35,281 bases of DNA from Rhodospirillales bacterium (lineage in GTDB: Bacteria; Pseudomonadota; Alphaproteobacteria; JAEULC01). Position numbers and translations under genes: made by a program. Numbering within the stretch: position 1 is the stretch's first letter; every line of letters starts with the position of its first letter. This document shows, piece by piece, positions 34,223 through 35,281 of this stretch. Below the pieces are notes generated by a model, which saw only the letters and a list, made by a program, of their open reading frames with translations, made no database searches and was not told where the DNA came from. The stretch spans positions 1 through 35,281 of the forward strand of contig JAEULC010000304.1 in assembly GCA_016792605.1 (NCBI GenBank), in the 5' to 3' direction.

Positions 34223-34690
34223 TCAACGCTTACGAAGTAGCCGCGGATCGTAATCCGCGAGCTTAGGCCCTTCAGTGCTGACCGGAATCTCGCCAGTCTT
34301 TTCCTGCATTGGCTTGCCGTAGACTTCCATCCAGCGGTCGATGGGCAAACGCTCAGGTACTACTAAGACACGCGGTAATTCTACCTTGTCCGGATCTGGC
34401 TCAGGTTTGATGATCTCCAAATATTTTCCGGCGCTGATCAGCAGCTCGAGCGCTTTCGTATCACCCTTGTTTAGCGCCTTGGCCATCTGCACCGTCCATG
34501 CGCCTTCCAATGCTGTCATCGATTCGCCGTTGATCTTGATTTTTTTGCCCAACACCTTTTCAAGCTTTGCCTTCGCACTCGTCGACCCTTTAGGGCGACC
34601 CTTCGGATTTAGAATCTGCCCCTTCTTCACCTGATGCTCGACCGGCGGTTTTCCGTAGCCGACCTTGTAGTCGCCTTTCTCCTTACTCAT
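34223..34690 (-). CDS. DUF5681 protein
   Basis: The 155-aa product begins with the DUF5681 signature: YKVGYGKPPVEHQVKKGQI-LNPKGRPKGSTSAKAKLEKVL, a basic Gly/Pro-rich segment likely to bind DNA. A helical middle (ALNKGDTKALELLISAGKYLEII) and a short C-terminal tail follow. Members occur next to methyltransferase and terminase-like genes in prophage-like and mobile regions of alphaproteobacteria. Its start overlaps the end of the methyltransferase gene by 8 bases, so both are read together. Role unknown. Confidence 0.8.
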   Translation of the reverse strand: MSKEKGDYKVGYGKPPVEHQVKKGQILNPKGRPKGSTSAKAKLEKVLGKKIKINGESMTALEGAWTVQMAKALNKGDTKALELLISAGKYLEIIKPEPDPDKVELPRVLVVPERLPIDRWMEVYGKPMQEKTGEIPVSTEGPKLADYDPRLLRKR

Positions 34691-35279
34691 GGCCCGCCTC
34701 CATCGCGCGGAGGCGTTCGGCCTTTAGCTGCGTGAAGGTCTTGCCCGTCTCGGCGTGAACCGCATCCTGGCCGCTGTGCTGCCGGAACCGCTCGATCGCG
34801 ACGTCGACGTATTTTGGTTCCAGTTCCAAGCCGTAGCAGCGGCGCCCGGTCTTCTCCGCGGCGATCAGCGTGCTGCCACTGCCGAGGAAGGCATCGAGGA
34901 TGATGCCTCGTCGTCGCGAACAGTCCAGGATCGCGTCGGCGACCATCTGGACCGGCTTGACAGTCGGGTGCATGGCCAAGGCCTCGGCGCGGCCGGCGTT
35001 CAGCGTGTTGACCCCGGCATAATCCCACACATTGGTTCTGTAGCGCCCAAATCGGCCGAGCTCGATATTGTTGATGTGGGCGCCGTTGCCGTGCTTGAAC
35101 ACGAAGACCAGCTCGTGCTTCGAGCGGTAAAGCGACCCCATCCCGCCGTTGGTCTTGTTCCAAATGCAGACATTTTTCAGCTCGGCGTAGATCGCCCGGC
35201 CCGCGGCGATCAGCTCGGCCAAGTGTCGCCAGTCCATGCAGGCGTAGTGAATCGAGCCGTCCTGGCTATGGTCGGCCAG
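34683..35279 (-). CDS. DNA methyltransferase (N4/N6-type), N-terminal part beyond window
   Basis: The frame stays open to the right edge (LADHSQDGSIHYACMDWRH...), so the start and any N-terminal ParB-like domain are outside. The visible C-terminal part has NVCIWNKTNGGMGSLYRSKHELVFVFK (after the missing catalytic [DNS]PP[YW] motif), WDYAGVNT, HPTVKPVQMVADAI and the SAM-binding DAFLGSGSTLIAAEKTGRRCYGLELEPKYVDVAIERF. This order (catalytic motif before the SAM motif) fits the beta class. Similar enzymes in mobile regions are often fused to ParB/sulfiredoxin domains. No restriction endonuclease gene is visible beside it, so it may be an orphan methylase of the element. Confidence 0.88.
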   Translation of the reverse strand: MADHSQDGSIHYACMDWRHLAELIAAGRAIYAELKNVCIWNKTNGGMGSLYRSKHELVFVFKHGNGAHINNIELGRFGRYRTNVWDYAGVNTLNAGRAEALAMHPTVKPVQMVADAILDCSRRRGIILDAFLGSGSTLIAAEKTGRRCYGLELEPKYVDVAIERFRQHSGQDAVHAETGKTFTQLKAERLRAMEAGHE

Positions 35280-35281
35280 CT

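Overview
The window looks like a high-GC alphaproteobacterial chromosome. The strongest clue is a circularly permuted (two-piece) tmRNA gene with its CCA-bearing acceptor half first. An alpha-type SspB adaptor lies just downstream and a flavin-dependent thymidylate synthase just upstream. I cannot name the genus; an environmental Rhodospirillales- or Hyphomicrobiales-like organism is a guess.

Positions 1-21193 are mostly ordinary chromosome. They hold a 5'-truncated Mrp ATPase, a NUDIX hydrolase, thyX, ssrA, sspB, an overlapping gene pair that looks like a toxin with an Imm26-type immunity protein, a frameshifted CPBP-type membrane protease and class I fumarase. Next come a wHTH/TPR regulator, three small exported Cys-pair proteins, a TfoX-like protein, an M24 peptidase, a large membrane-bound spermidine-synthase-like protein, a Tat-exported intradiol dioxygenase, a PAS_5 protein and a large hybrid histidine kinase. 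The stretch ends at tRNA-Ser(GCT).

Positions 21194-35281 are an accessory region. Just after the tRNA there is debris: the C-terminus of an acyl-CoA ligase, a tandem 16-base repeat and a degraded IS110 transposase fragment. Two convergent defence-like operons follow. The rightward one (22340-24266) encodes an unknown protein, a stand-alone caspase/CHAT-like protein with a His-Cys pair and a PD-(D/E)XK nuclease-like protein, with start/stop overlaps. The leftward one (29186-24307) encodes TIR-APAZ and a short prokaryotic Argonaute (a SPARTA-type system), tightly followed by a SIR2-like DUF4917 protein and an uncharacterised protein. In SPARTA, guide-directed recognition of invading DNA switches on TIR NAD(P)ase activity. 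A SIR2-like gene in the same transcription unit would be a second candidate NAD-acting component.

Right of the defence genes lies a leftward mobile-element module (DUF3489 protein, a 52-aa overlapping ORF, DUF2924 protein, large serine recombinase), then a full-length IS110-family transposase with structured flanks. A small unknown ORF, a DUF5681 protein and the C-terminal part of a DNA methyltransferase that runs off the window complete the region. The most interesting parts are the SPARTA-plus-SIR2 operon and the facing caspase/nuclease operon.
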